This document shows, piece after piece, positions 43,037 to 51,248 of a stretch of DNA of 64,000 nucleotides. A model generated the notes under the pieces. That model was not told where the DNA came from. It made no database searches and saw only the letters and a list, made by a program, of their open reading frames with translations. Origin of the DNA: Halorubrum salipaludis (lineage in GTDB: Archaea > Halobacteriota > Halobacteria > Halobacteriales > Haloferacaceae); assembly GCF_002286985.1 (NCBI RefSeq), contig NZ_NSKC01000008.1, positions 186,001-250,000 of the forward strand, given 5' to 3'. Each line of letters begins with the position of its first letter. Within the stretch, counting starts at the first letter, position 1. Position numbers and translations under genes: made by a program.

Positions 43037-43948
43037 ATGACAAAGCGACACGTGTCCCTGCCCGACGCCGCGGAGGCCGGGGTCCGAGGCTTCATCGACG
43101 AGGTGGACGAACGCCTTTCCTCGGACGAGGACACCTGTGAGGTCGTCCGAGACACGCTGATCGACCTCCACGGCGACCGCGAGCGCTGGGAGGCGTGGCA
43201 GGACGGCGAGTCGGTGTCGAAGGCGGAGCGCGTGCGCCTGCAGGGGTACGACCCGTGCAACGCCACGCTGGAGTCGGAGTACTACGCCGAGAAGGACGAG
43301 GACCGGTTCCAACGCTCCAAGCACCTCCAGTGGCTCTGGCGCCAGTTCGACGCCACGCCGATGGCCGACAACGTCGAGTTCGCGCTCCGGTTCCGCCAGA
43401 TGCTCGGGAACCACCTGTTCGCCGAGTGCGGGGAGAACTGCCGATTTTTCAAGGGGATCTCCGTCACCTACGGCCACAACATCGAGGTCGGCGACAACGT
43501 CGTGATCCACGACGACGTGCACCTCGACGACCGCGGGAAGCTGACGATCGGCGACCGCGCGTCGATCTCCGACGGCGTCCACCTCTACAGCCACGACCAC
43601 GACCTCGTCGACCAGACCGAGGTCCGGAACTTCCACACGGTCGTCGAGGACGACGCCCGCGTCACCTACGACGCCATGGTCCGGGCCGGCTGCCGGATCG
43701 GCGAGAACAGCGTCGTCGGCGCCCGGTCGGTCGTGCAGGGCGACGTGCCGGATCACCACGTCGTCGTCGGCTCGCCCGCCCGGAGCGTCCGCGTGAAACC
43801 GGGCTGGGAGGAGGTCGCCGACGAGCTGGAGGACGGCCGGCTCCCCGACCGACAGGACGAACGCGAGATCGAGTACGAGCTCCCCGAGGACCTCGATCGG
43901 TTCGACGAGTTCCAGCGCGACCTGCGGCCGCCGAACCCGCCGCAGTGA
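43037..43948 (+). CDS. Left-handed beta-helix (hexapeptide repeat) acyltransferase
   Basis: 303 residues from ATG 43037. The N-terminal helical part includes ERWEAWQDGESVSKAERVRL; the LbetaH repeats occupy about residues 130-260 (CRFFKGISVTYGHNIEVGD, VVIHDDVHLDDRGKLTIGD, RASISDGVHLYSHDHD) with the catalytic-type His in HLYSHDHDL. The closing VVVGSPARSVRVKPGW is typical of maltose/galactoside-type O-acetyltransferases. It probably acetylates a sugar; the acceptor is unknown. Pgi follows 47 bp later. Confidence 0.87.
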   Translation: MTKRHVSLPDAAEAGVRGFIDEVDERLSSDEDTCEVVRDTLIDLHGDRERWEAWQDGESVSKAERVRLQGYDPCNATLESEYYAEKDEDRFQRSKHLQWLWRQFDATPMADNVEFALRFRQMLGNHLFAECGENCRFFKGISVTYGHNIEVGDNVVIHDDVHLDDRGKLTIGDRASISDGVHLYSHDHDLVDQTEVRNFHTVVEDDARVTYDAMVRAGCRIGENSVVGARSVVQGDVPDHHVVVGSPARSVRVKPGWEEVADELEDGRLPDRQDEREIEYELPEDLDRFDEFQRDLRPPNPPQ

Positions 43949-43995
43949 GTCCGTCGGAGACCCATGCTTAAGTCCCGGTCGCGCCCACGTCCGGT

Positions 43996-45288
43996 ATGCA
44001 CGTCGACCTCGGCAACGCCCTCGACACGACGCCGGGACTCACGGCGGAGACCTTAGAGCGCCTCGACGACCGAGTCGCGGACGCGCACGACCGGATCGCC
44101 GCCGGCATGGCGGACGACGAGTTCGGCTACGCCGCCCTGACCCTCCCGGAGACCGCCGATCCGGACGCGATCCGCGAAGCGACCGACCGGTTCGACCGCC
44201 CCGAGGCGGTCCTGACGGTCGGCATCGGCGGGAGCGCGCTCGGCGCGGCGACGCTCGCGAACGCCCTCGAGAGCGACGTGGACGCGTACTTCCTCGACAA
44301 CGTCGACCCGGACGCGGTCCGATCGCTGCTCGACGACCTCCCGCTCGCGGAGACCGTCGTCAACGTCGTCTCGAAGTCGGGGACGACCGCGGAGACGCTC
44401 GCGAACTTCCTCGTCGTCCGCGAGACGATGGAGCGGGCGGGCGTCGACTGGACCGAGCGCACCCTCGTCACGACCGGGGAGGCGGGGAACCTCCGCGCGC
44501 TCGCCGACGCCCACGACCTGCCCGCGCTCGACGTGCCGGACGGGGTGCCGGGGCGCTTCTCCGCGCTCTCGACGGTCGGGCTCGCGGTGCCGGCGCTGCA
44601 GGGACACGACATCGAGGCGGTCCTCGCGGGCGGCCGCGACGGGATGGCGGACTTGTCGGGCTCGCTGTTCGAGACGCCCGCGTACGCCTACGGCGCGGCG
44701 ACGTACGCGCTCGCGGAGCGCGGCGCGCTCACGAACGCCGTGATGCCGTACGCGGAGTCGCTGGAGACGTTCGCGGAGTGGTTCGCCCAGCTGTGGGCCG
44801 AGAGCCTCGGGAAGGACGGGCTCGGCCAGACCCCGGCGCGCGCGCTCGGCGCGACCGACCAGCACTCACAGCTCCAGCTGTACCGCGCCGGGCCGCCGGA
44901 CAAGCTGGTCTCGCTGATCCGGCCGACCGAGCGCGCAGAGACGGCGATCCCGGAGACCGACCTCGATGGGCTGGCGTACCTCGGCGGCTCGTCGCTCGGC
45001 GACCTGCTCGACGCCGAGTTCGAGGCGACCGAGGCGAGCCTCGCGGCCGCCGACGTGCCGAACCTCCGCGTCGAAATCGACCGCGTCGACGAGCGCAGTC
45101 TCGGCGAGCTGCTGTACGGGATGGAGGCCGCCTGCGTGCTGTACGGCGAGCTCGCGAGCGTCTCGACGTTCACCCAGCCCGCGGTCGAGTGGGGGAAGAA
45201 GGCGGCCCGCGGGCTGCTCGGCGGCGGCGACTTCCCGGAGGCCGACGCGGTGGCGGACAAACGCGAGCTGCGGATCGACGGGTCCTGA
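43996..45288 (+). CDS. pgi: Glucose-6-phosphate isomerase
   Basis: 430 residues, typical of the shorter archaeal and bacterial Pgi. Sugar-phosphate binding motifs: TVGIGGSALGAATLAN, NVVSKSGTTAETLANFLVV, AESLGKDGLGQTPARALGAT, and DQHSQLQLYRAGPPDKL. It interconverts glucose-6-phosphate and fructose-6-phosphate (gluconeogenesis and glucose degradation). A TATA-like GCTTAAGT (43967-43974) lies 22-29 bp before the start. Confidence 0.95.
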   Translation: MHVDLGNALDTTPGLTAETLERLDDRVADAHDRIAAGMADDEFGYAALTLPETADPDAIREATDRFDRPEAVLTVGIGGSALGAATLANALESDVDAYFLDNVDPDAVRSLLDDLPLAETVVNVVSKSGTTAETLANFLVVRETMERAGVDWTERTLVTTGEAGNLRALADAHDLPALDVPDGVPGRFSALSTVGLAVPALQGHDIEAVLAGGRDGMADLSGSLFETPAYAYGAATYALAERGALTNAVMPYAESLETFAEWFAQLWAESLGKDGLGQTPARALGATDQHSQLQLYRAGPPDKLVSLIRPTERAETAIPETDLDGLAYLGGSSLGDLLDAEFEATEASLAAADVPNLRVEIDRVDERSLGELLYGMEAACVLYGELASVSTFTQPAVEWGKKAARGLLGGGDFPEADAVADKRELRIDGS

Positions 45289-45376
45289 GGCGGGTCCGGG
45301 TCCGGGTCCGGGGCCGGAGCGGTCGAGCCGTTCCCCTTCCGGTGCCGATAAACCGCAGCGAGCCGTATCGCCGTCG

Positions 45377-46105
45377 ATGAGCGAGTCGCCCCCCGAGCCG
45401 GTGAACCGGGTCCTCCGCGTCGCCAGCGCCGCGTTCGCGGTCGTCTTCGCCCTCCTCGTCGCCAGCGCGGTGACCGAACCGGCGGCGCAGGCCGCCGTCT
45501 CGCTGGGGCTCGTCGGCGCGGAGACGACCGGACAGCAGGTGGTACGCACCCTGGTGCAGTTCGCCGGGTTCCTCGCCGCGGTCGTCGGCTACCTCGCGAT
45601 CACCGACCAGTGGGGGCTCGTCAGGCTCTCGCGGCCGACGCTACGCGACGCCGGGCTCGTCGTCGGCGGGGGGATCGCCCTGTTCGCGTTCCAGTACGGC
45701 GCGCTGTTCGCGCTCGGACAGGTCGGGCTCACCACCGGCCAGAACCAGGCGGTCGTCCCCGCGGGCGACCCGGTGACGTACTACCTCGCCATGATCGCCG
45801 TGTCGCTGTTCGTGGTCGGACCGGTCGAGGAGGCGCTGTTCCGCGGCGCCGTGCAGGGCGGGCTCCGGCGCGCGTTCGACGCCGCCCCGGCGATCATGCT
45901 CGCGAGCCTCATGTTCGGGCTGGTCCACTACCCCTCCGTCTCCGGCACGCCGGGCCAGCGGTGGGCCTACGTCGCCGTCGTCGTCGTGCTCGGCGCGGTG
46001 CTCGGCGTCCTCTACGAGCGCACGGGGAACGTGTTGGTCCCCGGATTCGCTCACGGCGTGTACAACGCCGTCATCTACGTCGTGTTGCTCGCGCAGTCGC
46101 TTTAA
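45377..46105 (+). CDS. CPBP-family intramembrane metalloprotease (CAAX-protease-like)
   Basis: 242 residues from ATG 45377. About six to seven membrane segments. Active-site motifs of the Rce1/CPBP family: E151-E152 in VGPVEEALFRG, H184 in MFGLVHYPS and H226/N230 in GFAHGVYNAV. Located in the cytoplasmic membrane. Substrate unknown; roles in immunity or protein processing are known for relatives. Its stop codon lies only 1 bp before the start of repeat copy 5. Confidence 0.9.
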   Translation: MSESPPEPVNRVLRVASAAFAVVFALLVASAVTEPAAQAAVSLGLVGAETTGQQVVRTLVQFAGFLAAVVGYLAITDQWGLVRLSRPTLRDAGLVVGGGIALFAFQYGALFALGQVGLTTGQNQAVVPAGDPVTYYLAMIAVSLFVVGPVEEALFRGAVQGGLRRAFDAAPAIMLASLMFGLVHYPSVSGTPGQRWAYVAVVVVLGAVLGVLYERTGNVLVPGFAHGVYNAVIYVVLLAQSL

Positions 46106-46106
46106 A

Positions 46107-46475
46107 ACGGAGTGAGAGACCCGAATAGCTCCGAAATCCTGGCCGCTCGGTTATAAATCGCTGACTGTGGACCGGCAGTGAACACCTCCAAAGCCCCAGT
46201 CGCGACGACTCGCGTGACTCGCTGCGGTCCTCACTCACTCGCTGCGCTCGTTCCTTGCGTCGTCAAGCGTGTCCTCGCGACTGCCCCTTTGAGTCCCACC
46301 CCCGCAACCGCACAGCACCTCACGCCTCCCCAACCTCGCGGCTCCCTTCGGTCGCCGCGTCCCTCGCGCGTGCTCTCGCCGGCGGCGTCGCCGCCGGCTG
46401 TCAGAGAGACCGAAGGTCTCTCCCTACTCGCGGCCGCCTTCGGCGGCACGCTCACAGGCACGCGCCACCGCGTCG
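46107..46475 (-). repeat. Structured multi-copy element, copy 5 (degraded, truncated)
   Basis: Reverse orientation. The plus-strand left end (ACGGAGTGAGAGAC, from 46107) is a decayed terminal repeat; the other terminal repeat is missing, and the element stops about 12 bp before the nurA stop codon. Hairpin 3 is reduced to 9-bp arms (46197-46205 and 46275-46283) but keeps CAAAG/CTTTG (46189-46193, 46287-46291) and the GGG/GGG loop, shown as CCC on this strand. Hairpin 2 has 6-bp arms (46337-46342, 46354-46359). Lies in the convergent gap between CPBP and nurA. Confidence 0.75.
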
Positions 46476-46486
46476 GGACATTGGCG

Positions 46487-47770
46487 TTAATACGGCGCTT
46501 TTCCCCACCGCTGATCGTCGTACGTCGCCTGCTGGTCGCTGTCGAACCGCTCCTCGAACTTCCGTCTGAGCGCCGCCTTCTCAGTCGCCGAGATCCGCGC
46601 CAGCTCGTCGGCCTTCCCGACCGCCTCCGGCGGGCCGCGGGTGGTCGCCACGTCGGCGAGGACCTGCCGGGTGAGCCGGTCGCGGACCGCGTCGTCGCGG
46701 GCGAACGCGTAGGGCGTCTCCAGCTTGTACGTCACGTCGGTCCGGGGGTCGTACACGACCATGAACGTCGGCTCGTACAGCTCCGGGTCGAGCTCCCGGT
46801 CGATCCCGAGCGCGTCGCCGTCGGCGGCCATCGTCGCGTCGGCGCCGCCCCGGCTCCGGAACCACGTGGTGAAAGTGAGCTCGTCGTCGACGCGCTCGGT
46901 CCGACCGCTCCCCTCGCTCCGGCCGCCGCCCGCAGAGCCCTCGGCCTCGCGCCGCTCCAGGAGCCGGGTGAAAAGCGCCGTGTCGTCGGGCCACGGCGGC
47001 TCGATCCCCTTCCGGGCGAGCGCGCGGACGATCGTCCCGCTGGAGGGGTTCTTCACGAAGCCGGCCAGCGGCACGTCGCGCTCGACGAAGCGCTCGACGA
47101 GGCGGACGTACTTCTCGACCACCGCGCGCGGCTTCGCCTCGCGGGCGAGCGCGCCGAGTTCGGGGTTGCGGTCGTCCCACGTGAACAGCTCCTTCGGGTA
47201 GATCGGGCCGTCGAGGACGAGCAGGTCGTCGACCGCGTCGGCGTGGTCGAGGGCGTGCGTCCCCTCGGCGAGGTATAAGGCGAGCGCGTGGACGACGCCC
47301 TCGGCGTACCGGTTCACCCGCGGCGCGTGGAGCACGCGCTGGCGGGTGTGGCCGTCGTCGCGCTCGCGCCACTCGCCGTCGAAGCTCGCGGTCGAGTCGC
47401 CGGCGTGGACGGTCGCGACGATGGTCCGGTCGCGGTGGAGGTCCAGATCGCTCGGCGCGCTCGCCATCGCGGCGTGGGCCACGTCGACGACGAGGCCGTT
47501 CTTGAACGTGGTCGGGTTGATCGTGCCGGAGTCGAGCCCGTGGACCGTCTCGAACGGCCGGTCGGTGAGGGCCACGTCGTCGATGGGGGCCCGCCGGCGC
47601 TCGTGCTCGTCGACGGGCTCGATCACGACCCGCCCGTCGCGGCGGAGCTCGGGGAGCCAGTCGCGCCACACCCGCCCCGCGAGATCGTCGTGATCGGTCG
47701 TGTCCACGTCGCCAGCGATGCCGTACGCGAGCTGCGCGATGTTCTCGACGTGGATCGGATCGAGCGTCAC
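46487..47770 (-). CDS. nurA: DNA repair nuclease NurA
   Basis: 427 residues from GTG 47770, 22-31 bp after the leftward TATA box (47792-47801). NurA nuclease domain: the Asp in HGLDSGTINPTTFKNG, LDGPIYPKELFTWDD with its Asp, then GFVKNPSSGTIVRALARKG, and YKLETPYAFARDDAV at the end. NurA works with the HerA helicase in end resection of double-strand breaks. HerA is not encoded next to it here. The C-terminus faces repeat copy 5. Confidence 0.88.
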   Translation of the reverse strand: MTLDPIHVENIAQLAYGIAGDVDTTDHDDLAGRVWRDWLPELRRDGRVVIEPVDEHERRRAPIDDVALTDRPFETVHGLDSGTINPTTFKNGLVVDVAHAAMASAPSDLDLHRDRTIVATVHAGDSTASFDGEWRERDDGHTRQRVLHAPRVNRYAEGVVHALALYLAEGTHALDHADAVDDLLVLDGPIYPKELFTWDDRNPELGALAREAKPRAVVEKYVRLVERFVERDVPLAGFVKNPSSGTIVRALARKGIEPPWPDDTALFTRLLERREAEGSAGGGRSEGSGRTERVDDELTFTTWFRSRGGADATMAADGDALGIDRELDPELYEPTFMVVYDPRTDVTYKLETPYAFARDDAVRDRLTRQVLADVATTRGPPEAVGKADELARISATEKAALRRKFEERFDSDQQATYDDQRWGKAPY

Positions 47771-47791
47771 GGGCGTACCGCGGCGCGGACC

Positions 47792-47801
47792 GATATAAAA
47801 G
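47792..47801 (-). promoter_or_regulatory. TATA box of nurA
   Basis: Reading leftward: CTTTTATATC, 22-31 bp before the GTG start at 47770, supporting that GTG as the start of a leaderless mRNA. Confidence 0.65.
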
Positions 47802-48106
47802 TCGTCGGCTCGGGAACCGGTTCGGGCCTCACTGATCCGACAATCGACCGGGAGCCGCCGGCTCCCGAGCCGAGGGCGACCCGACGAAAAACCGACCATG
47901 AACTCACGACAAACCGACGACGAGGGCCGGGCTCCGAGCGTCGGGCGAACATGTTCGACTCGCGTCGTACAACCAGCAAGGTAGCCAGGGTTTCTCCGGC
48001 GGATCGACGGCCGCACCGATCAGCGGGCGGAACCCGGCAACAGCAAATCAGATGTCGGTTTATGCGAGGTTCGCAGTATCAACGGTAATAGTTGGAGGCG
48101 ACGTTC

Positions 48107-48114
48107 TTTTTACC
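48107..48114 (+). promoter_or_regulatory. TATA-like box of the transducer gene
   Basis: TTTTTACC, 20-27 bp before the ATG at 48134. Confidence 0.5.
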
Positions 48115-48133
48115 GATACGACGTTCGACGTGT

Positions 48134-50089
48134 ATGGCAGAGCCAGCGATTGGCGCGGAGACGGGGGAGACAGCACGCGGGGGTGCGGCCGGCTCGCGAG
48201 ACGACACGGAGGGCGGCGGGATCGGGGCGACGGTTCGAGACGTGATCCGGTACATCCCGGACGGCACGTCGATGCCGGAGGAGATGTGGCACGGCCGCCA
48301 CCGGAACATCCTCCTCATCGTCGTCGCGCAGGTCCCGTTCCTGATCGCGTTAGGGCTGTACGAGGGGACGGAGTCGCTCCTCACGGGCGCGGAGATCCCC
48401 GCGACGCCGACGTGGATGCTCGTCGCGTTCGTGACGATCATCCTCGCCACCGCGGCGCTGGCGATGTGGGCACCGATCGACCGCCGAAAGCGGACCGTCC
48501 TCGCCGCGTTCAGCGTGATGACGGTCTCGATGGCGCTCGTCAAGCTCTCCGGCGGCTACATCGAGGCGCACTTCCACTTCTTCGTGTTCGCCGGCGTGCT
48601 GGCGCTGTACGAGGACTGGCTCCCGTTCGGCGTCGGGGTCGCGTACGTGGCGGTCGGCCACGGGGCGTTCAGCCAGATCGACTCCAGTCTCGTGTACAAC
48701 CACGCGGCGGCCATCGAGAACCCCGTCGTGTGGGGCGGTATCCACGCCGCCTTCGTCCTCGGGCTCGTGGGCGCGCTGATGGTCAACTGGTACTCCATCG
48801 AGAAGTCCCGCGAGGAGGCGCAGCGCCAGCTCGACCTCGTCGCCGAGCAGAAGGCGGAGATCCAGGACGTCGAGGCGGCGAAGGCCGAGGTCGAGGAGCG
48901 CCGCGAGGAGGTCGAACGGCTGAACGACCACCTCGAACGGAAGGCCGACGACTACAGCGCGACGATGGCCCTCGCGGCCGACGGCGACCTCACGGTCCGG
49001 CTGGACGCCGACAGCGAGAGCGAGGCCATGGAGCAGATCGGGAGCGCGTTCAACGAGATGATGGACGACATCGAGGCGACGATGCAGGACGTGCAGTCGT
49101 TCGCGGGCGAGGTGTCCGCGGCCAGCGAGAAGACGGTCGAGGGCGTCGACGCCGCCGAGGCGCGCAGCGAGGACGTCCGCGGGTCGATCGGGGAGATCGC
49201 CGAGGGCGCCGACGACCAGCGCGAGATGCTCGAACAGGTCTCCGGCGAGATGAACAACCTCTCGGCGACGATCGAGGAGGTCGCCTCCTCGACGGAGACG
49301 GTCGCCGACGCGGCCCAGCAGACCGCCGCCATCGCCGACGAGGGGCAGGAGACCGCCGACGAGGCGATCGACAGCGTCCGGGAGTCGCAGGACGCGATCG
49401 GCGAGACGGCCGAAAAGGTCCGGGTGCTCGACGAGCGGATGGAGGACATCGGCGAGATCGTCGACCTCATCGGCGACATCGCCGAGCAGACGAACCTGCT
49501 CGCGCTGAACGCGAACATCGAGGCGGCGCGGGCGGGCGGGAGCGGCGGCGGGAGCGACGGCTTCGCGGTCGTCGCCGACGAGGTAAAACAGCTGGCGGAG
49601 GAGACCCAGGAGGCGGCCCAGGAGATCGAGGAGCTCATCGCCGGCACGCAGGCGCAGACGCAGGCGACCGTCGAGGAGGTCCGGACCGCCGAATCGCACA
49701 TGGAGGACGGTGCCGAGGCGGTCGAGGACGCCGGCGACGCGTTCGCCGAGGTGGCGGACAACGCCGGGGAGACCGACGACGGCATCCGCGAGATCAGCAA
49801 GGCGACCGACGATCAGGCCGCGAGCACGGAGGAGACGGTGTCGATGGTCGAGGAGGTCGCGGGGATCAGCCGGTCGACCGCCGACGAGGCCGACGCGGTC
49901 GGCGCCGCGGCCGACGAACAGCTCGCCGCGATGTCGCAGGCGACCGCCGAGGCCGGCTCGGTCGCCGAACAGGCCGAGCGGCTCCGCGCGCTGCTCCGGA
50001 AGTTCGACGTCGGCGGGGAGTCGGTCGACGATCCCTCCGCGTCGGGATCGCGCAACGTCGCGATGGGCGACGGCGGACAGGCGAACTGA
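48134..50089 (+). CDS. Membrane methyl-accepting chemotaxis transducer (Htr)
   Basis: 651 residues from ATG 48134. The N-terminal region (about 55-235) has some five or six membrane helices with little extracellular loop: NILLIVVAQVPFLIAL, TWMLVAFVTIILATAALAMW, GGYIEAHFHFFVFAGVLALY, IHAAFVLGLVGALMVNWY. EAHFHFFVF is a conserved motif of such sensors, and HtrVIII, an aerotaxis transducer of Halobacterium, also has several membrane helices. A HAMP-like coiled region follows, then the signalling domain with the hairpin IAEQTNLLALNANIEAARAG and FAVVADEVKQLAEET. It probably feeds the CheW-CheA system encoded at 18639-25523. Confidence 0.9.
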   Translation: MAEPAIGAETGETARGGAAGSRDDTEGGGIGATVRDVIRYIPDGTSMPEEMWHGRHRNILLIVVAQVPFLIALGLYEGTESLLTGAEIPATPTWMLVAFVTIILATAALAMWAPIDRRKRTVLAAFSVMTVSMALVKLSGGYIEAHFHFFVFAGVLALYEDWLPFGVGVAYVAVGHGAFSQIDSSLVYNHAAAIENPVVWGGIHAAFVLGLVGALMVNWYSIEKSREEAQRQLDLVAEQKAEIQDVEAAKAEVEERREEVERLNDHLERKADDYSATMALAADGDLTVRLDADSESEAMEQIGSAFNEMMDDIEATMQDVQSFAGEVSAASEKTVEGVDAAEARSEDVRGSIGEIAEGADDQREMLEQVSGEMNNLSATIEEVASSTETVADAAQQTAAIADEGQETADEAIDSVRESQDAIGETAEKVRVLDERMEDIGEIVDLIGDIAEQTNLLALNANIEAARAGGSGGGSDGFAVVADEVKQLAEETQEAAQEIEELIAGTQAQTQATVEEVRTAESHMEDGAEAVEDAGDAFAEVADNAGETDDGIREISKATDDQAASTEETVSMVEEVAGISRSTADEADAVGAAADEQLAAMSQATAEAGSVAEQAERLRALLRKFDVGGESVDDPSASGSRNVAMGDGGQAN

Positions 50090-50185
50090 GGCGAGACGGT
50101 CAACTGAGGCAGAAGACCAACTGAGGCGCAGGCGGACGAACGAGACGACTGCCCGCGGCGCTGCTCTCCCTTTTGCCCCGCGGCG

Positions 50186-50659
50186 CTACTCCCCGTTTCC
50201 GGTCGCGTCGAGTGCGGGTTCGACGACCGCTTCGAACACCGGGAGCGCCCGCTTCACCTGCGCGCCGTCCTCGACGAACACCAGCGTCCGCGGCGGGCGG
50301 ACCGCCTTCGGTCTCACGCGGAGGCCGACCTCGTCGGCCGCGTCGGCGGCGGCTTCCGGGCGGACAGGCTGTTCGACCGCGTTCCCCTCTCCGCCGGCAC
50401 CCGCGACGAACTCGATCCGAACGCGGTCGGGCTGGACGTACACCTCTGCGACGGTGAGGGCGTCGGCCTCCGCGTCGTCCCCCGCACCGCCCTCCCCGGC
50501 GCGAACGATCCGGTACGCGAGCGCGCCGTCCGGGGTCGGCTCGACGTCGGGGTCGGCGTCGGCCAGCGCGAGGTCCCGCAGGCGCCCCTCGTTGCCGGAG
50601 ATCTCCGACGCGAGCAGCTGACCGATCCGGACCCCGTCCGTCAGGCGGTCCGCGACCAT
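50186..50659 (-). CDS. Hypothetical protein paired with the DUF2240 gene
   Basis: 157 residues from ATG 50659 (MVADRLTDGVRIGQLLASEI); a GTG one codon earlier is equally possible. Either start overlaps the stop of the preceding DUF2240 gene, so the two are coupled. N-terminal helix, then two beta-rich sections (ALAYRIVRAGE, TVAEVYVQPDRVRIEFVAG) and VGLRVRPKAVRPPRTLVFVE. No family is recognised and there is no membrane segment. Confidence 0.65.
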   Translation of the reverse strand: MVADRLTDGVRIGQLLASEISGNEGRLRDLALADADPDVEPTPDGALAYRIVRAGEGGAGDDAEADALTVAEVYVQPDRVRIEFVAGAGGEGNAVEQPVRPEAAADAADEVGLRVRPKAVRPPRTLVFVEDGAQVKRALPVFEAVVEPALDATGNGE

Positions 50660-51117
50660 CACTCCGCCCCCGCGGCGGCCAGTTCCTTCCGAACGTCGGC
50701 CGCGAGCTGGTCAACCGCGGCGCCGTGCTCCTTCGCGAACAGGACCGCGGCGGCCTCGATGCTGATCGCGAGGGCGCGCTGCCGCTCGTTGATGCCGGCG
50801 ACCGCGCGCTGTTTCTCCACCCCGGCGGCGACGATCGCGTCGAGCGCCGTCTCGAAGGTGGACTGCTCGCGGAGGATCGACTCGTCGGGCGTGAATCCCT
50901 CCGGCACGGTCACGTCGGCGGGGTCGAAGCGCGCGCGGAGGTCGCCGTCCTCCTCGGCGACCAGCCCGCGCCCGACCGCGACGTCGACGAGCCGCTTTGC
51001 CTGGTCCGGAGAGAACCACTCCCGATCGAGCGACAGCGCGACGACGAACTCGCCCTCGCCCAACCGCTCCGTCGCTCGCTGCTTGAAGGGCACGGCGACG
51101 GCGACCTCGAGACTCAT
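50659..51117 (-). CDS. DUF2240-family protein
   Basis: 152 residues from ATG 51117 (MSLEVAVAVPFKQRATERLG). Helical protein with a winged-helix-like beginning (LVDVAVGRGLVAEEDGDLRA) and VPEGFTPDESILREQSTFET, then AGVEKQRAVAGINERQRALA. This is the pattern of the archaeal DUF2240 family, whose function is unknown. It overlaps the following gene by 1-4 bp. Upstream lies a 20-bp tandem repeat (51161-51200). Confidence 0.75.
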   Translation of the reverse strand: MSLEVAVAVPFKQRATERLGEGEFVVALSLDREWFSPDQAKRLVDVAVGRGLVAEEDGDLRARFDPADVTVPEGFTPDESILREQSTFETALDAIVAAGVEKQRAVAGINERQRALAISIEAAAVLFAKEHGAAVDQLAADVRKELAAAGAE

Positions 51118-51160
51118 GTACGGGGGAGGGCGCGGCGGGCGCGTAAACGTGTCGGACGGG

Positions 51161-51200
51161 GGCGGAGAACGGTGGGTAGGGGCGGAGAACGGTGGGTAGG
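51161..51200. repeat. 20-bp tandem repeat
   Basis: GGCGGAGAACGGTGGGTAGG occurs exactly twice (51161-51180, 51181-51200), with a decayed third unit starting at 51201. It lies between the DUF2240 and MFS genes, so it may affect the DUF2240 promoter. Confidence 0.7.
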
Positions 51201-51248
51201 GGCGGAGATAGTGGTAGGTTGCGGCGGAGACCGGTCGGACGGGGCGCG

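Larger units (their letters stand above)
47771..48133. other. Divergent promoter region between nurA and the transducer gene
   Basis: Contains the nurA TATA box (47792-47801, leftward), an inverted GGGAGCCG/CGGCTCCC repeat around 47853-47869, and a TATA-like TTTTTACC (48107-48114) for the transducer. No gene is supported. Confidence 0.45.
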
